5,548 nt of DNA, taken from CAYGAW01 sp964347945 (GTDB lineage: Bacteria > Chloroflexota > Anaerolineae > UBA7937 > B3-Chlor). Location: the NCBI GenBank assembly GCA_964347945.1, contig CAYGAW010000202.1, forward strand, positions 1 through 5,548, read 5' to 3'. Positions 4,988 to 5,548 of this stretch are shown one piece after another. Each line of letters begins with the position of its first letter. The first letter of the stretch is position 1. The notes below the pieces were generated by a model. It made no database searches. It was not told the origin of the DNA and saw only the letters and a list, made by a program, of their open reading frames with translations. Both the position numbers and the translations under genes were made by a program.

Positions 4988-5548
4988 GGCGCTCGGCGGG
5001 GACCACCGCTTTGTGAACCATCCGTTCCCATCCTTGGTTGTCATATCAGCAGTCGAGTCAATAACAAGATGTGCTCTCTCCTCGGGGGCATGAAACGCAA
5101 TGTAGCGGTCTTCAGACGGGATCCAATGCTTGATCTCCGCCGCCGAGGTATCACCTCGTAGCAAAAGCCTGGACACCCGCACGTCGCGGGGGCAGGAAAA
5201 CCATATACGGAGATCGTAGTAATCTGAAAGCTCGTTCCGAGTTACGGTGACACCATCTACTATCGTAACTCCGCCAACATCAACGGTTACCCAGTCCTTT
5301 AGGCGGTCTTCAGGCCAATCATATAGCTGAAAGCGCGCTGCCTCGCCTGACTGAAGCGGGATAAGCACTTGATCGCGGAGCCGTTTCCAGTCCAAGTCAG
5401 ACACTACGGCATACTCTTTCCGGCGCCCATCTGAAGGGCGGCAGAAGTTGTCGACATGGATAAGTGATACCGGGGTCGTCGTCTCCCTGATACTCTCTAC
5501 AAGCCAATGGGCGAAAGTTGTCTTTCCCGCTCCGGCCCCTCCATCTAT
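4982..5548 (-). CDS. Uridine-kinase-like P-loop kinase, N-terminus beyond the window
   Basis: The frame runs open off the right edge, giving 188 residues. The visible N-terminus carries a Walker A motif GGAGAGKT (5542-5519), so only about ten residues are missing. IHVDNF, with its aspartate after the second strand, resembles the HVDDFYR substrate motif of uridine kinases. YYDLRIWFSCPRDVRVSR (helix leading to the lid), a lid arginine segment RLLLRGD, HWIPSEDRY and AHLVIDSTA follow in family order. The protein should phosphorylate a nucleoside or a related hydroxyl compound with ATP in the cytoplasm; members of this broad P-loop family vary in substrate, so uridine is not proven. A GTG at 5404 should not be taken as the start, because it would remove the ATP site. 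The stop codon lies inside attC-like site A, making this the upstream-most cassette seen. Confidence 0.82.
   Translation of the reverse strand: MDGGAGAGKTTFAHWLVESIRETTTPVSLIHVDNFCRPSDGRRKEYAVVSDLDWKRLRDQVLIPLQSGEAARFQLYDWPEDRLKDWVTVDVGGVTIVDGVTVTRNELSDYYDLRIWFSCPRDVRVSRLLLRGDTSAAEIKHWIPSEDRYIAFHAPEERAHLVIDSTADMTTKDGNGWFTKRWSPPSAA

Larger units (their letters stand above)
1993..5548 (-). mobile_element. Distal part of an integron-type gene-cassette array (no integrase in window)
   Basis: Five co-oriented genes are each followed by an imperfect inverted repeat with attC-like end boxes. Taking the cut after the G of the gene-distal box on the - strand, the units are about 1993-2750 (CatA-like), 2751-3460 (isochorismatase-like), 3461-4108 (C_GCAxxG), 4109-4870 (YIP1-like) and 4871 to beyond 5548 (uridine-kinase-like). 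Complete units are 648-762 bp with leaders of about 43-83 bases before each start codon, typical for cassettes. The genes are functionally unrelated, each has its own Shine-Dalgarno, and no promoters are evident. An array promoter, attI and intI would lie to the right, outside the window, or may be absent. The similarity between the sites is seen directly; identification as integron sites is inference from the known attC architecture. Confidence 0.62.

Noticed and set aside
4818..5161. Two + strand frames over site A
   Set aside because: Both cross the inverted repeat and the kinase 3' end in antisense; cysteine- and arginine-rich content reflects the repeat's base composition.
1993..5548. 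CRISPR array or group II intron as explanation of the repeats
   Set aside because: The repeats are few, diverged, 48-130 bp long, separated by intact genes and have inverted-repeat ends, which fits neither.

Overview
The window looks like part of a bacterial chromosome in which an ordinary housekeeping segment (left third) meets the distal end of an integron-type gene-cassette array (right two thirds). The host is uncertain. A double-zinc-ribbon membrane protein beside a GT2 glycosyltransferase, a C_GCAxxG_C_C protein, and a palindrome built on ACCTCGGAGGT (which I associate from memory with Chloroflexota genomes) suggest an environmental Chloroflexota-like bacterium. This is a weak inference.

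Backbone, 1 to about 1986. A + strand reading frame ends at 141 (C-terminus only, unidentified). It converges on a - strand operon, with a strong hairpin (287-316) between them. The operon is a two-helix membrane protein with eight zinc-ligand cysteines (1308-1838), overlapping by 14 bases a family 2 glycosyltransferase (317-1321). A sigma70-like promoter with an extended -10 lies at 1889-1917. A 13-bp perfect inverted repeat (1946-1978) separates this operon from the array.

Cassette array, 1987 to beyond 5548. Five genes, all on the - strand, each have their own ribosome binding site and no visible promoter. In transcription order they are: a P-loop uridine-kinase-like protein (open at the window edge), a YIP1-like membrane protein, a C_GCAxxG_C_C redox-type cysteine protein, an isochorismatase-family hydrolase, and a CatA-type acetyltransferase. 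Each gene is followed by a 48-130 bp imperfect inverted repeat resembling an integron attC site. The five repeats share a gene-proximal core (on the + strand gctccagcgaattgtcaggc and variants), and several share a gene-distal core (gctaacgg...gag.tga). The 12-mer gtcaggcggcgc is identical at 2028-2039 and 4981-4992. The four complete gene-plus-site units are about 650-760 bp long.

The genes do not form a pathway; cassette arrays typically collect unrelated functions. No integrase gene or attI is in the window. By normal array polarity they would lie to the right of 5548, or be absent (an integrase-less attC cluster). The main result is therefore an attC-like array with unusual core bases, ending at a short site next to a palindromic repeat.
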